A stretch of DNA of 64,000 nucleotides, from contig NZ_CP007203.1 in assembly GCF_000340565.2 (NCBI RefSeq), forward strand, positions 4,078,513 to 4,142,512. The letters run 5' to 3'. Positions 28,386 to 38,789 of the stretch are shown in pieces. This DNA comes from Nodularia spumigena CCY9414. Its GTDB lineage: Bacteria; Cyanobacteriota; Cyanobacteriia; Cyanobacteriales; Nostocaceae. The stretch's first letter is position 1, and each line of letters begins with the position of its first letter. The translations under genes and the position numbers were made by a program. The notes below the pieces were generated by a model. It was not told where the DNA came from. It ran no database searches and worked only from the letters and a program-made list of their open reading frames with translations.

Positions 28386-29813
28386 TTAATTAATTATGCG
28401 TATTAAATTTGGATTTTCCATCTGTAAGCGCAATCTTTCATTTTCTATTCTCAACCTTTCATTTTCCTGCTCCAATCGAATCACTATATCTTGCAAGTCT
28501 TCCACCTTAGACTTTTTCTTAATAGCTTCTTCAATAGCAACCTTGCGATTTTCTAAACTAAACCATCTTTGATAAATCGATGTGTGCATATTTACCGAAT
28601 GACCCAAATTATCAGCAGCAGCTTTAATCGGAATTCCCATTAAATGCGCTCTAATTGCCCAAGCATGGCGTAAATCATAAGGTTGAAAAGGAATACCGAC
28701 AAATCTAAACCATCTGTCTGTACCATGTCGAGCCGAATTAATCTGTTTACTGGTAATTTTGCCCTGAATTTTCGCTTTTAATAATTCAATGGCTTCCGTA
28801 TCAGTTTTTAAATTAAATGTCTCTACCCAGCGCGGATATAATGGTAAAGCTTCCCTCTCACCTGTTTTACATTCTTCATTCACCCGCCATGTATTAATGG
28901 TATTGTCTGAAGACAACCACCAATTTAGATCAGGATTAACAAAAATCTCTCTCGGTCTTATACCATAAGTAGCTAACATCCCATATACCCAACGCCACAG
29001 TTTCCAGTTATTTCTGTCTTCCCTAGTGAGTAATTTACTGGGACGGTTGAGTGAGTAAGCCTCAAATTTGAGATATTCCCGCTCTATGTCTGCATCAGTG
29101 GGGATATCACGCTTGCGTTGAGCAGTAGGTTTAATTTTTAAGTTACTTAGCTCTGGAACTTCCAAACCGGAACATTTACACAATACTCGAATAACTTTAA
29201 TTAACTCATTTTTGACACTATCAGACGATGGACAACACTGCACAGATGCAATAAAGTTGGCATTTATCGCTGGTTTATCCTTTGGTAAGTGTTTTTGAGC
29301 AATATAAAAATAACTATTAAATGTGTTCTCACTTTTAAGGTTACGTTTTCTAGTTTGGAAATAATTTTTTTCAAAATTTGCAATCAAATCACCAATTATT
29401 TTGGCGTTAACTTTATTGCGAGTTTTACCTAAATATTTCTCAGTCCATTGAAATTGTTTTCTCGCTAACAATTTTCCTAACTCATAAGCTTCTTCTTCCG
29501 CAGTATTTAAACCATCAAAATTAAACGGGATACCCAAAGAAAGATCATATTGCTTTGTTCCTATACCGTTTTTATCAATATCTCCTGGTTTAATGGGTAG
29601 GGTGCTTCTCAGTTGCAGTGAATTACCAGATTTTCTGACCGAAACATTCACCCTAGCAGCTTTGATTCTAGCATTTACTGCCTTTAATTCTGTTTCCAGT
29701 TTTGCCGTCAGGTGATTTTCTTGATTTGTCACTGCTTGCATTCTGCCTATATATCCCCCATCGCTGCTGGCTGTTTGTTGAAAATCGGCAAATGCTTCCT
29801 GTGTTCTGTTCAT
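28386..29813 (-). CDS. XisA/XisC-family recombinase of the nifH element
   Basis: 475 residues. The tyrosine-recombinase residues can be placed: R286 (GIRPRE), K316 (CKTGER), Y379-x-x-R382 (YDLRHAWAIRAH), H405 (NLGHSV) and Y414 (TSIYQRWF). The usual first His of the H-x-x-R box is Tyr, as in XisA and XisC. The N-terminus (FADFQQTASSDGGYIGRM) resembles the XisC at 53400. It ends in a short coiled coil (LEQENERLRIENERLRL). The gene reads away from the junction, starting 109 bp from it. It should excise the nifH element in heterocysts. Confidence 0.9.
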   Translation of the reverse strand: MNRTQEAFADFQQTASSDGGYIGRMQAVTNQENHLTAKLETELKAVNARIKAARVNVSVRKSGNSLQLRSTLPIKPGDIDKNGIGTKQYDLSLGIPFNFDGLNTAEEEAYELGKLLARKQFQWTEKYLGKTRNKVNAKIIGDLIANFEKNYFQTRKRNLKSENTFNSYFYIAQKHLPKDKPAINANFIASVQCCPSSDSVKNELIKVIRVLCKCSGLEVPELSNLKIKPTAQRKRDIPTDADIEREYLKFEAYSLNRPSKLLTREDRNNWKLWRWVYGMLATYGIRPREIFVNPDLNWWLSSDNTINTWRVNEECKTGEREALPLYPRWVETFNLKTDTEAIELLKAKIQGKITSKQINSARHGTDRWFRFVGIPFQPYDLRHAWAIRAHLMGIPIKAAADNLGHSVNMHTSIYQRWFSLENRKVAIEEAIKKKSKVEDLQDIVIRLEQENERLRIENERLRLQMENPNLIRIIN

Positions 29814-29852
29814 ACCCTAGATTTACCCTAATAAAAAAACTGTTCAGCCTTG

Positions 29853-29875
29853 ACAATGCTTACGGCAAACATTGT
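29853..29875. promoter_or_regulatory. Inverted motif near the nifH element right end
   Basis: ACAATG (29853-29858) and CATTGT (29870-29875) pair around 11 nt. The included TGCTTACGGCAAACATT (29857-29873) recurs with one change at 36160-36176 in the nifD element, again between recombinase gene and junction. It may be a recombinase operator or accessory site. Confidence 0.5.
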
Positions 29876-29902
29876 TAAAAATAAGCAATTTTAGGCTGTT
29901 AG

Positions 29903-30379
<477 letters not shown>

Positions 30380-30514
30380 TAATACTGTACCACAAGGAAA
30401 AAGGAAGAATTTTATATTTTACCTTTGACCTTCACCCTTGCATCTCCCCCTACTAAACCTAGAGGGGACTCTCAGTCCCCTATTCCCAGAACCCTAAGAA
30501 TCGGAGAGGATAAA

Positions 30515-31877
30515 ATGACACCTCCAGAAAACAACAAAATCGTTGAAGAAAGAAAAGAACTTATTAAAGAAGTTCTTAGTGCTTACCCAGATAAAGCTAA
30601 GAAAAGACGCGAAAAGCACTTAAATGTATTTGAAGAAGGTAAGAGCGATTGCGGCGTTAAATCTAACGTCAAATCTCTTCCTGGTGTAATGACCGCTCGT
30701 GGTTGTGCTTATGCAGGTTCCAAGGGTGTGGTTTGGGGTCCTATTAAGGACATGATCCACATCAGTCACGGGCCAGTTGGTTGCGGTTACTGGTCTTGGT
30801 CTGGTCGTCGTAACTACTACATTGGTACTACAGGTGTTGACACCTTTGGTACTATGCACTTCACCTCTGATTTCCAAGAAAGAGACATCGTTTTTGGTGG
30901 TGACAAAAAACTACTGAAATTGATCCAAGAATTGGAAATCCTCTTCCCTCTTAACCGTGGTGTTTCCATTCAATCTGAATGTCCCATCGGTCTAATTGGG
31001 GATGACATCGAAGCTGTAGCTCGTAAGGCTGCAAAAGAAATCGACAAGCCAGTTGTTCCAGTTCGTTGCGAAGGTTTCCGGGGTGTTTCTCAGTCCTTGG
31101 GACACCACATCGCTAACGACATGATTCGTGACTGGGTATTCCCCAGATCCGATAAAGCTAAAGCTGATGGTTCACTGAAGTTTGATTCTACTCCTTATGA
31201 CGTAGCAATCATTGGTGACTACAACATCGGTGGTGATGCTTGGGCGAGCCGTATCTTATTAGAAGAAATCGGTTTGCGTGTAGTTGCTCAGTGGTCTGGT
31301 GATGGTACTATCAACGAAATGTTGATGACCCCCAACGTGAAGATGAACCTCATCCACTGTTACCGCTCGATGAACTACATCAGCCGTCACATGGAAGAAA
31401 AATATGGTATTCCCTGGTTGGAATACAACTTCTTCGGACCTACCAAGATTGCTGAATCTTTACGGGAAATTGCTTCTAAGTTTGACGAAAAAATCCAAGC
31501 AAACGCTGAGAAGGTTATTGCTAAGTATCAGCCTACAATGGATGCGATCGTTAACAAGTATCGCCCCCGTTTAGATGGTAAGACTGTCGCTATGATGGTT
31601 GGTGGTCTACGTCCTCGTCACGTTGTCCCAGCTTTCCAAGACTTGGGCATGAAGATGATTGGTACTGGTTATGAGTTCGCTCATAATGACGACTACAAAC
31701 GTACCACTCACTACATCGAAAATGGTACTATCGTTTACGATGACGTGACTGCTTATGAATTTGAGGAGTTTATCAAAGCCCTCAAGCCTGACCTTGTAGC
31801 TTCTGGTGTGAAAGAGAAGTACGTCTTCCAAAAGATGGGTCTACCTTTCCGTCAAATGCACTCTTGGGATTACTCCG
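30515..31877 (+). CDS. nifD: NifD nitrogenase alpha subunit, 5' part (interrupted)
   Basis: Codons 1-454, from the ATG at 30515 (ggagagg upstream). The P-cluster and FeMo-co cysteine regions are here. The break is just after [10 protein letters not shown], so the FeMo-co histidine ligand (His449, His442 in Azotobacter numbering) is in the 5' part. Unexcised, the frame runs on to a stop at 31955-31957 with an unrelated tail. Joined to 36217-36357 it gives [15 protein letters not shown] and 500 residues. Confidence 0.97.
31867..31877 (+). repeat. Left core repeat of the nifD element
   Basis: GGATTACTCCG, the exact 11-bp repeat known from the Anabaena 7120 nifD element. The right copy (36207-36217) differs at one base. 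Confidence 0.92.
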
Positions 31878-31957
31878 AACCTAGCCATAGTGCCTCAAAG
31901 TCAATGATAATAGGATTTTTAGACAGCCAAATAAAAAATAATTTATGTTTAGTCTAA

Positions 31958-32347
31958 ATGCAAGTTTTAGGGTGAGCTAGAAATAATATATGTTTGCTGC
32001 TTTAAATAATATAATTCTTATGGGGTATGGTTTTGAGGTTTTGATTAAATTTTATTTAAGTTAATTTTGTAAAAAGTAAGACTATTTGAATTGCTATTTT
32101 TTTAGATTAAAAGGTAAAAGAACCCCACCCCCAACCCACTCTCATATCAAAGGTTTATCCTTTTCTTCACCCCGTTGCGGGGGGATTTCGGGGGGTGCAA
32201 GGAGGGGGCTATGATATATAGCAAAAGTCAAAAGTCAAAAGTCAAAAGTCAAAAGTGAAAGACTCGCTGTGACTGGTTTTTAGGCTTTTACCATGTCCTA
32301 ACAACCTTGGCGGTTGCTATACTTTGTATAAAGCTAGTCCTAAAAGC
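31958..32347. other. Left end of the nifD element with repeats
   Basis: No gene seen. It has a ccccacccccaaccca motif near 32124, a hairpin (caccccgttgcggggggat) near 32168 and the heptamer repeat at 32223-32257. Confidence 0.5.
32223..32257. repeat. Tandem heptamer AAAAGTC
   Basis: Four perfect copies and one near copy (aaaagtg) of the 7-mer. Short tandem heptamers (STRR) like this are common in heterocystous cyanobacteria. Confidence 0.85.
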
Positions 32348-32761
32348 TTATAATTTTTTGTATGTTTCTTCAAAAGATTTTCTCATCTGTTCAGCGCTTA
32401 CAAGATTTTTGAGACTATGTATCAAAAATAATAGCAAAAAAATAGACAAGATATCTACACCTATACAGATGGATTGTGAAGGAGACTCTAAACAAAAAGC
32501 ATTAAAGCGAAAGCCCATGAATTTTCCTACTATGGGAGGCCAGTAAAAAAAGTTAAACTTGATCTCAGGAATGGAAAGTGCTTGTGCAATGATTGACAAA
32601 ATGACACCAGCCCTCCTCTTGTAAAATATAAGTAACCCGCTAGCAAGTAATAGTATTCTGAATAACACATCGAACGGATTGTCAGGGGCAAAGTTAACAA
32701 GTGCTGTAATTACTTCAAAAACGGCAAGAATTCTCAGCCAGAATATATGACTTTGATTCAC
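32348..32761 (-). CDS. Small membrane protein, unknown
   Basis: 137 residues with four hydrophobic stretches: IFWLRILAVFEVITALVNFA, VLFRILLLASGLLIFY, AGVILSIIAQALSI and CIGVDILSIFLLLFLIHSL, so a four-helix inner membrane protein is likely. Not recognised. It is cargo of the nifD element, on the same strand as xisA. Confidence 0.6.
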   Translation of the reverse strand: MNQSHIFWLRILAVFEVITALVNFAPDNPFDVLFRILLLASGLLIFYKRRAGVILSIIAQALSIPEIKFNFFYWPPIVGKFMGFRFNAFCLESPSQSICIGVDILSIFLLLFLIHSLKNLVSAEQMRKSFEETYKKL

Positions 32762-33192
32762 TAACTTTATCCTCCTTATTGTTAACGGGGACTAGATAAA
32801 ACAATTACAGTATATTTCATCTGAGTGAGGTAAACAAGGGCGGGCATCTTTGCTGTCCCCCAGAAGATTTATAATGGCGTTGCTGATTTGAAGTATGAAC
32901 ACGATTTGTGATGATCTCAAAACCCCTGTAGAGACGTTCCATGGAACGTCTCTACATTTAAATTCATATTTGGTTTCACGCATACCGCTAAGGCGGAACG
33001 CGCAGGGTAGGCGCAAAGGTACGAAGAAAAAGAATGGCAATTTTGGCATTTCATACTTTGATTCAGCAACGCCTTTATCATATTAATCTGTGGACTTGAT
33101 TTAGTTGCAAAGTGCTATATTTGCGTGATTTGAGATGAAAGTGAGTTGTTAATGGAGTTATGCGATCGCTACGCCTGTAATCCGTAATTGTG
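32762..33192. other. Spacer in the nifD element
   Basis: Mostly occupied by the MITE at 32876-33073. No gene of its own. Confidence 0.5.
32876..33073. mobile_element. MITE, GGCGTTGCTGATTTGAAGTA ends
   Basis: 198 bp between GGCGTTGCTGATTTGAAGTA (left) and its near complement at the right (tactttgattcagcaacgcc). Inside is a perfect hairpin, GTAGAGACGTTCC/GGAACGTCTCTAC at about 32930-32955. It is the undisturbed relative of the element at 13924-14180. It lies inside the nifD element, so it arrived there after or with it. Confidence 0.8.
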
Positions 33193-34032
33193 CTATTTTG
33201 ATTTTACTTTATGGGTGCGTCCATGTCCTCTCAAGGCATCGAGTCGATTTTTGAGCGGCTCAAAGCGATAAATTGGCAATAACCAACGTCCTATTAAACT
33301 CATACCTATATACATTGGTGAACGGCGTGAGAGAGTAGCCCGGCGTTCTAGGGAAGAGGGTTGTGGACTATAGGTTTGCGTACCCAAGGGCGCATATTCT
33401 GGATCGTGCCAATAATTGATTTTGCGAATAGGATCAAGTTTATGATTCCGGACTCCCGCAACTTGATGTAAGTGTCGGGGAAGGATGGTAAAACAGGGAT
33501 TTAAGACTTTAAAACCCGCCTCAATTGCTCGTTGAGCCATGAATAAATCGCAGCCTTGAATCCCCAGTTGGTAATTATTCTTAAACGCAGGTAGTGGGGT
33601 TCTAAAAATCCAACAGTCGTGTGCGCCAGCTACAGCTATATGAAACAGTTTCCAGCCACCATCTTGAGTTGGTTCATATCGGGATAGTGTCCAAAATTCT
33701 CCCGTGGTAATTTCTGCGGAACGTTCTAAGGCACTATTTTCGTCGAAGTATATATCAGCATTGACAATAATAGCGACTTGATCTGTTCCCCAGTTATTTG
33801 CCACTGCGATCAATTCAGCATAGGTAGAACGGTGATGCACAGGAATGATTTCTAACTTTTCGTGAGAAAATCCATTCAAGTAGCTATAGTCTGTATCTTG
33901 GTCTTTTATTTCCAAAAAAACTTTAACAGCCTCTATGTAGGGATGTGCCAGGTTTCTGTGCAAACAAGTTAAAAATTCTTCAGCACGCTCAGGTTTACAG
34001 GACGTGTAAAGTGTGGTTAGTAAAATGGCCAT
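33193..34032 (-). CDS. Glycosyltransferase-like protein (GT-A type)
   Basis: 279 residues. MAILLTTLYTSCKPERAEEFLTCL, a nucleotide-sugar-binding style core, and the acidic motif IIVNADIYFDENSALE are like GT-A glycosyltransferases; later GIQGCDLFMAQRAIEAGFKVLNP resembles the acceptor-side region. The C-terminus is basic. The sugar and acceptor are unknown. It is cargo of the nifD element and unrelated to nitrogen fixation. Confidence 0.65.
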   Translation of the reverse strand: MAILLTTLYTSCKPERAEEFLTCLHRNLAHPYIEAVKVFLEIKDQDTDYSYLNGFSHEKLEIIPVHHRSTYAELIAVANNWGTDQVAIIVNADIYFDENSALERSAEITTGEFWTLSRYEPTQDGGWKLFHIAVAGAHDCWIFRTPLPAFKNNYQLGIQGCDLFMAQRAIEAGFKVLNPCFTILPRHLHQVAGVRNHKLDPIRKINYWHDPEYAPLGTQTYSPQPSSLERRATLSRRSPMYIGMSLIGRWLLPIYRFEPLKNRLDALRGHGRTHKVKSK

Positions 34033-34593
34033 GAAATTCTAACTAAGATTAATTATAGTCAGCTGATATTGGTTGTTTTGGGATGTGCTGAGTTCAGCCT
34101 CATGCAAAAGATCAAGCCCATTTGTTTCACTTTTAGGTTGCCACAACTTAGACTACTAACTCTAGCCAAATTATTATCACACAGTTTTTGGTAACTGTTA
34201 GTTCTTTTTGGCATTATTAATCATATATAGTAATCCGCTTTGATTTTTGATAGCTTGCGTGGCGTAGCCATACTTACTTGCGTAGGTGGGGAGTGGTCCG
34301 TAGGGAGTGGTCCGTGGGAAACAGCTTTTTGAGTTGTAAGCGCAAAGCGCAGGCTACGCCAACAGAAATCAAATAGGAGTCCTATAGCATGCATTGTCGC
34401 TAGCATCACGCACTTAACACGATCAATGCGTTCGCATTGTTGAATAGTTTATGATGATACAATTTAAATTGATTTTTACGTAATAATCCGGTACAAAGTA
34501 CTCATGATCAAACAATTATTTGATTTTATGACAAATAATATAATATTGATTTATCAGCAGCGCAACGCACCGCAACAATTTTATTAACAAAAA
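34033..34593. other. Non-coding stretch in the nifD element
   Basis: 560 bp between xisA and the glycosyltransferase gene. Tandem gtggtccgtagggagtggtccgt near 34291 and gcgcaaagcgcaggctacgcc near 34341 are dispersed repeat types. Nothing else seen. Confidence 0.45.
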
Positions 34594-35895
34594 TCAACTA
34601 CGCTTATAAACCAACTCCATCCTCAACTTATCAACCTCCATTTTCAACCTTTCATTCTCCATCCTCAATTGCCCATTCTCCTCCCGAATCACCTCAAATT
34701 CATTCCTCTTACTCAAAGCCTGATTAATCGCCAACTTCCGCATATCCAAAGAGAACCAACGCTGATAAGTTTCCGTATGCACTTCCACACTATGCCCCAA
34801 ATTATCCGCCGCAGCCTTAATTGGTATACCTAAAATATGCGCCCTAATCGCCCAAGCATGACGTAAATCATAAGGCTTAAAATTTAAACCAATTTTACGA
34901 AACCACCAACTAACTCGTTGAGTTAAAGCCGTCATTTCAGCATGATTAGTATGATCTTTCTTACTAATTGCAGTTGCCAACATCTCTAAATATTTATGAT
35001 TTCTTAAATCAAACTCCAAAATCCATTGTTTATATAAAGGTAAGGCTTCCCTTTCACCCGTTTTACAATCTTTATGGACTTTCCATGTTAAATCTGTATT
35101 CTCTTGACTTAACCACCAATCAATATTAGGATTAATAAATAATTCCCGTGGACGTAAACCGAAAACTGCTAACATTCCATAAGTCCAGCGCCAAAGCTGC
35201 CAGCTATCTTTAACATTTTGATTAACTTGATTACCTCTATTATTTAAGTAATCTTCAAATTTAGTAGTTCCTGTAATTATTTCTGCATCACTCGGTATAT
35301 TCCGGGGATTATTATCCGGCATTTTTGAATAATTAGATAAATCAATTTCAATTTTGAAGGTTTGACAAAAAGCTGATATAGCTCTGGCAGCGTTATATTT
35401 TGCCCATTCTTTCTCAATCTTTTCAATTGAACTGATTAAATTTTCAGGACTTGCTAAATCTTGAGCATTAGTAAATCGTTTGGTGCGGGAAAAATAATAA
35501 AAAAAAGTATGTTCGCTTTTAGTGGTACGCTGATGAGTTTTAAAATACTCCTCTTCAAATTGAGCGAGTAACTCACCTATAGTTTTAAATTGTTTTTTAA
35601 TCGCTTCATTACCTAAATATTTATCATTCCATTCAAAAGATTTACGAGCGATTAACTTGCCTAATTCATAAGCTTCTTCCTCAGCCGTCTTGAGTCCATC
35701 CAAATTAGCAGGAATATTTAAACTGAGATTGTATTGCTTTTTCCCCGTTCCTCTTATGTCCTTGTCTCCCGGTTTAATTGGTAACGTCGCCCGTAATTGC
35801 AGACTTCCATTTGATGCTCTCACCGTTACCTTTGCCTTTGCAGATTTCAAACGCAGATTTACTTGCTCTAACTCTAATAGTATTTTTGTTCTCAT
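34594..35895 (-). CDS. xisA: XisA site-specific recombinase of the nifD element
   Basis: 433 residues. Active-site residues: R248 (GLRPRE), K278 (CKTGER), Y342-x-x-R345 (YDLRHAWAIRAH), H368 (NLGHSV), Y377 (TETYQRWF), with Tyr in place of the usual His of H-x-x-R. It ends with a coiled coil (LRMENERLKMEVDKLRMEL). Upstream of the ATG the same frame reads SSTDGSFLG, then TGA (35926-35928), then ten codons to the ATG; the other two recombinases continue through this DGxYxG region, so xisA here lacks that N-terminal tail. It excises the nifD element. Confidence 0.93.
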   Translation of the reverse strand: MRTKILLELEQVNLRLKSAKAKVTVRASNGSLQLRATLPIKPGDKDIRGTGKKQYNLSLNIPANLDGLKTAEEEAYELGKLIARKSFEWNDKYLGNEAIKKQFKTIGELLAQFEEEYFKTHQRTTKSEHTFFYYFSRTKRFTNAQDLASPENLISSIEKIEKEWAKYNAARAISAFCQTFKIEIDLSNYSKMPDNNPRNIPSDAEIITGTTKFEDYLNNRGNQVNQNVKDSWQLWRWTYGMLAVFGLRPRELFINPNIDWWLSQENTDLTWKVHKDCKTGEREALPLYKQWILEFDLRNHKYLEMLATAISKKDHTNHAEMTALTQRVSWWFRKIGLNFKPYDLRHAWAIRAHILGIPIKAAADNLGHSVEVHTETYQRWFSLDMRKLAINQALSKRNEFEVIREENGQLRMENERLKMEVDKLRMELVYKRS

Positions 35896-36141
35896 CTGTT
35901 CTCTTTGCTGGTGTGCTTGCAGACTTCAACCAAGAAAACTGCCGTCGGTAGATGAAATTAAACTTGGAAACCCGCGAAATTGAAGCTCTATCTCCCCTCT
36001 CCGCAAGCGGGGAGGGGTTGGGGGTGGGGTTTAATGATTGTGGTAATCGTAACTAATTAACCGAACTTGTCTTCACCCTGATTATGCATCGCTATGATTT
36101 AGCCTATATTTAGCCTAAAAATAAATTTGTGATCAGCGAAC

Positions 36142-36176
36142 AATGTTTATCCGTGACACTGCTTACTGCAAACATT
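36142..36176. promoter_or_regulatory. Inverted motif near the nifD element right end
   Basis: AATGTTT (36142-36148) and AAACATT (36170-36176) are inverted. TGCTTACTGCAAACATT (36160-36176) is 16/17 identical to 29857-29873 in the nifH element. It lies 31 bp from the core repeat. Confidence 0.5.
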
Positions 36177-36206
36177 CAGATATTCAAAGCTATCGAAGCA
36201 TCACCA

Positions 36207-36217
36207 GGAATACTCCG
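36207..36217 (+). repeat. Right core repeat of the nifD element
   Basis: GGAATACTCCG, 10/11 to the left copy; the perfect shared core is TACTCCG (7 bp). The mismatch lies outside the rejoined codons that matter, since the left flank supplies GAT (Asp). Confidence 0.9.
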
Positions 36218-36357
36218 GTCCTTATCACGGTTATGATGGCTTCGCTATCTTCGCTCGTGATATGGATTTGGCACTCAACAGCCCAACTTGGGGTTTAATT
36301 GGCGCTCCCTGGAACGAAAAAGCTCAAGCTAAGGCTAAAGCTAAAGCTACAGCTTAG
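36217..36357 (+). CDS. nifD: NifD, 3' part
   Basis: Encodes the last 46 residues, [20 protein letters not shown] to an alanine- and lysine-rich tail ([10 protein letters not shown]). It has no start of its own. Together with the 5' part it makes NifD, the subunit holding FeMo-co. nifK follows after 195 bp. Confidence 0.95.
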   Translation, partial: GPYHGYDGFAIFARDMDLALNSPTWGLIGAPWNEKAQAKAKAKATA

Positions 36358-36552
36358 GGAAATGGCGAAGGGATAAGTAGGGATAGCCTGGGGTTTTAGC
36401 CCCAGGGGGGAGTCGGGAATTCAAGGTTCAAAATTCAAAAATTAAAAGTTTCTTTTGATTTTTGCATTCTGAGTTTTGAGTCATGTTCCCACTCCCACTA
36501 CAAAATTCCTCAATCAGTAACGAAAGACTTCAGTAAGTTTGGAGATGTAGAA

Positions 36553-38088
36553 ATGCCTCAAAATCCAGAAAATATTCAAGACCACGTTGAGTTATTCCAC
36601 CAACCAGAATACCAACAACTATTCCAAAACAAAAAGGAATTTGAAAACGGTCACAGCGCTGACGAAGTTACACGCGTTGCAGAGTGGACAAAGGGTTGGG
36701 AATATCGTGAAAAGAACTTCGCTCGTGAAGCTTTAACAGTTAACCCAGCTAAAGGCTGTCAACCTCTAGGTGCAATCTTTGCGGCTGTTGGTTTTGAAGG
36801 CACAATGCCTTTCGTCCAAGGTTCTCAAGGTTGCGTTGCTTACTTCCGTACCCACTTAACCCGTCACTACAAAGAACCATTCTCTGGTGTGTCTTCTTCA
36901 ATGACTGAAGACGCTGCGGTGTTCGGTGGTTTGCAAAACATGATTGACGGTTTGGCTAACTCCTACCAACTGTACAAGCCTAAAATGATTGCTGTCTGCA
37001 CCACCTGTATGGCAGAAGTAATTGGTGATGACTTACAGTCATTCATCAACAACGCTAAAGATGCTGGTTCAGTTCCTAAAGATTTCCCAGTACCTTACGC
37101 TCACACTCCTAGCTTTGTTGGTTCCCACATCACTGGTTACGACAACATGATGAAGGGGATTCTTTCTAACCTGACCGCAGGTAAGAAGACAGCTACCAGC
37201 AATGGCAAAATCAACTTCATCCCAGGTTTTGATACTTATGTAGGCAACAACCGGGAAATCAAACGCATTTCTTCCTTGTTCGGCTTTGACTACACCATTC
37301 TCGCTGACAACAGCGACTACTTAGATTCACCCAACACAGGTGAGTTTGATATGTATCCAGGTGGTACAAAGTTAGAAGATGCAGCAGATTCAATTAACGG
37401 TAAAGTTACAGTTGCTCTGCAAGCATATTCTACCACCAAAACCCGTGAATACATTGAAAAAGAATGGAAGCAACCCACTGTAGTTTCCCGTCCTTGGGGT
37501 ATTAAGGGTACTGATGAGTTCTTGATGAAACTCAGCGAACTAAGTGGTACACCCATTCCCGAACAACTAGAACTTGAACGGGGTCGTGCAGTTGATGCCA
37601 TGACTGACTCTCATTCATGGGTTCACGGTAAGCGCTTTGCTATCTTTGGTGAGCCAGATTTAGTCATCAGCGTAGTTGGCTTTATGTTGGAAATGGGTGC
37701 TGAACCTGTCCACATTCTAGTTAACAACTCCAACGAAGTATTTGAAAAAGAACTCCAAGAGTTACTAGATTCTAGTCCTTTTGGTCAAGGCGCAACCATC
37801 TGGGGTGGTAAAGACCTATGGCATATGCGTTCCTTGTTGTTCACCGAACCAGTAGACTTGCTGATTGGTAACTCCTACGGTAAGTACCTATGGCGCGATT
37901 GTAAGGTTCCCTTCGTCAGAATTGGTTATCCTATCATGGATCGCCACCACTTACACCGCTACAGCACCATTGGCTACCAAGGTGTGATCAACTTGCTCAA
38001 CTGGATTGTTAATACAATCTTCGAGGAAATTGACCGCAACACCAATATTCCTTCTAAGACTGATATTTCTTACGACTTGATTCGTTAA
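36553..38088 (+). CDS. nifK: NifK nitrogenase beta subunit
   Basis: 511 residues, normal length. Start [21 protein letters not shown]-cluster cysteines are in [20 protein letters not shown] and [12 protein letters not shown]. It pairs with NifD in the alpha2beta2 MoFe protein. The gene is continuous, with no element. Confidence 0.98.
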   Translation: MPQNPENIQDHVELFHQPEYQQLFQNKKEFENGHSADEVTRVAEWTKGWEYREKNFAREALTVNPAKGCQPLGAIFAAVGFEGTMPFVQGSQGCVAYFRTHLTRHYKEPFSGVSSSMTEDAAVFGGLQNMIDGLANSYQLYKPKMIAVCTTCMAEVIGDDLQSFINNAKDAGSVPKDFPVPYAHTPSFVGSHITGYDNMMKGILSNLTAGKKTATSNGKINFIPGFDTYVGNNREIKRISSLFGFDYTILADNSDYLDSPNTGEFDMYPGGTKLEDAADSINGKVTVALQAYSTTKTREYIEKEWKQPTVVSRPWGIKGTDEFLMKLSELSGTPIPEQLELERGRAVDAMTDSHSWVHGKRFAIFGEPDLVISVVGFMLEMGAEPVHILVNNSNEVFEKELQELLDSSPFGQGATIWGGKDLWHMRSLLFTEPVDLLIGNSYGKYLWRDCKVPFVRIGYPIMDRHHLHRYSTIGYQGVINLLNWIVNTIFEEIDRNTNIPSKTDISYDLIR

Positions 38089-38115
38089 GGATTGGTTACG
38101 CAGCGTGCTAATTAG

Positions 38116-38162
38116 GTAAGGAAGGGGAATAGGGAGTAGGGAGTGGGGAGTAGGGAGTGGGA
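38116..38162. repeat. Tandem heptamer-type repeat after nifK
   Basis: Repeats of gggagta/gggagtg. The same STRR type lies after nifB (20674-20700) and at the nifN end (41614-41647). Confidence 0.8.
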
Positions 38163-38257
38163 AAGACAGAGTTTTTCCAATACCCGATACCCGGTACTTA
38201 ATCTCCCATCCCCAACTTACCTTCCTTTTTTTCTCGCATTTACCTGAGATATCTATT

Positions 38258-38587
38258 ATGGAAAGTATCAATCACACTCACTCTCATCCTAACTACCATC
38301 CACCTAACAATAAAAAATCAGGCTGGTTCCACAATCTTCTTAATCCTGTGCGTAATTGGTTGGATGGAATGCCGGTTAAAAATTACCGGATTGCTCATGT
38401 AATTTGTCAAGTAATTCCTTGTTGTTGTCCTTTTGAGCGCAATATTAGTTTATTTGGGCGAACTTTGCATATTCCACCTCTGTGTAAACTTAATCCCTTG
38501 TATGACGAGTTTGTGGGAATGCGTTTTCGGGCTTTATCTTATCTTGCTGATGAGTGTGGAGAAGACATCACAAAATATATTTGTTAG
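38258..38587 (+). CDS. Mo-dependent nitrogenase C-terminal domain protein
   Basis: 109 residues with the Mo-nitro_C pattern: NPVRNWLDGMPVKNYRIAHVICQVIPCCCPFERNI, then PPLCKLNPLYDEFVGMRFRALSYLADECGEDI. The family is cyanobacterial and named from its position beside nitrogenase genes; its role is unknown. Conserved cysteines (CCC, LCK) might bind metal. It sits between nifK and nifE, as in other Nostocales. Confidence 0.85.
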   Translation: MESINHTHSHPNYHPPNNKKSGWFHNLLNPVRNWLDGMPVKNYRIAHVICQVIPCCCPFERNISLFGRTLHIPPLCKLNPLYDEFVGMRFRALSYLADECGEDITKYIC

Positions 38588-38789
38588 AAACTTATCTCCA
38601 ATTATGACTCATTAAGCATCTTGCAAAAGTCAATTTTATGAGAACTATACCACAGATTTACACTAATTAATTATCTGGTGTAAATGTGGACTAAAGAGGA
38701 TTTTTGCAGGTGGTCTATTACTCAGTGAATAGACTAATAACTGATATTAACACTGTCGATCCAGCAAGAGAAGAGAAGAGAGAAGAGAC

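Larger units (their letters stand above)
31867..36206. mobile_element. nifD excision element (4,340 bp)
   Basis: It carries a small membrane protein gene, a MITE, a glycosyltransferase-like gene and xisA. It is much shorter than the 11-kb element of Anabaena 7120. Precise loss through the TACTCCG core rejoins nifD. Excision by XisA late in heterocyst development is established for this element class. Confidence 0.95.

Noticed and set aside
30425-30514. Longer NifD start
   Set aside because: The 30 upstream codons are not NifD-like; the ATG at 30515 has a ribosome site and matches the family start.
32223-32257. Possible CRISPR or iteron origin
   Set aside because: Plain AAAAGTC heptamers without spacers or a nearby replication gene; typical STRR of heterocystous cyanobacteria.
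32895-33086. Small ORF in the nifD element
   Set aside because: It lies across a MITE and its hairpin, so it is not a gene.
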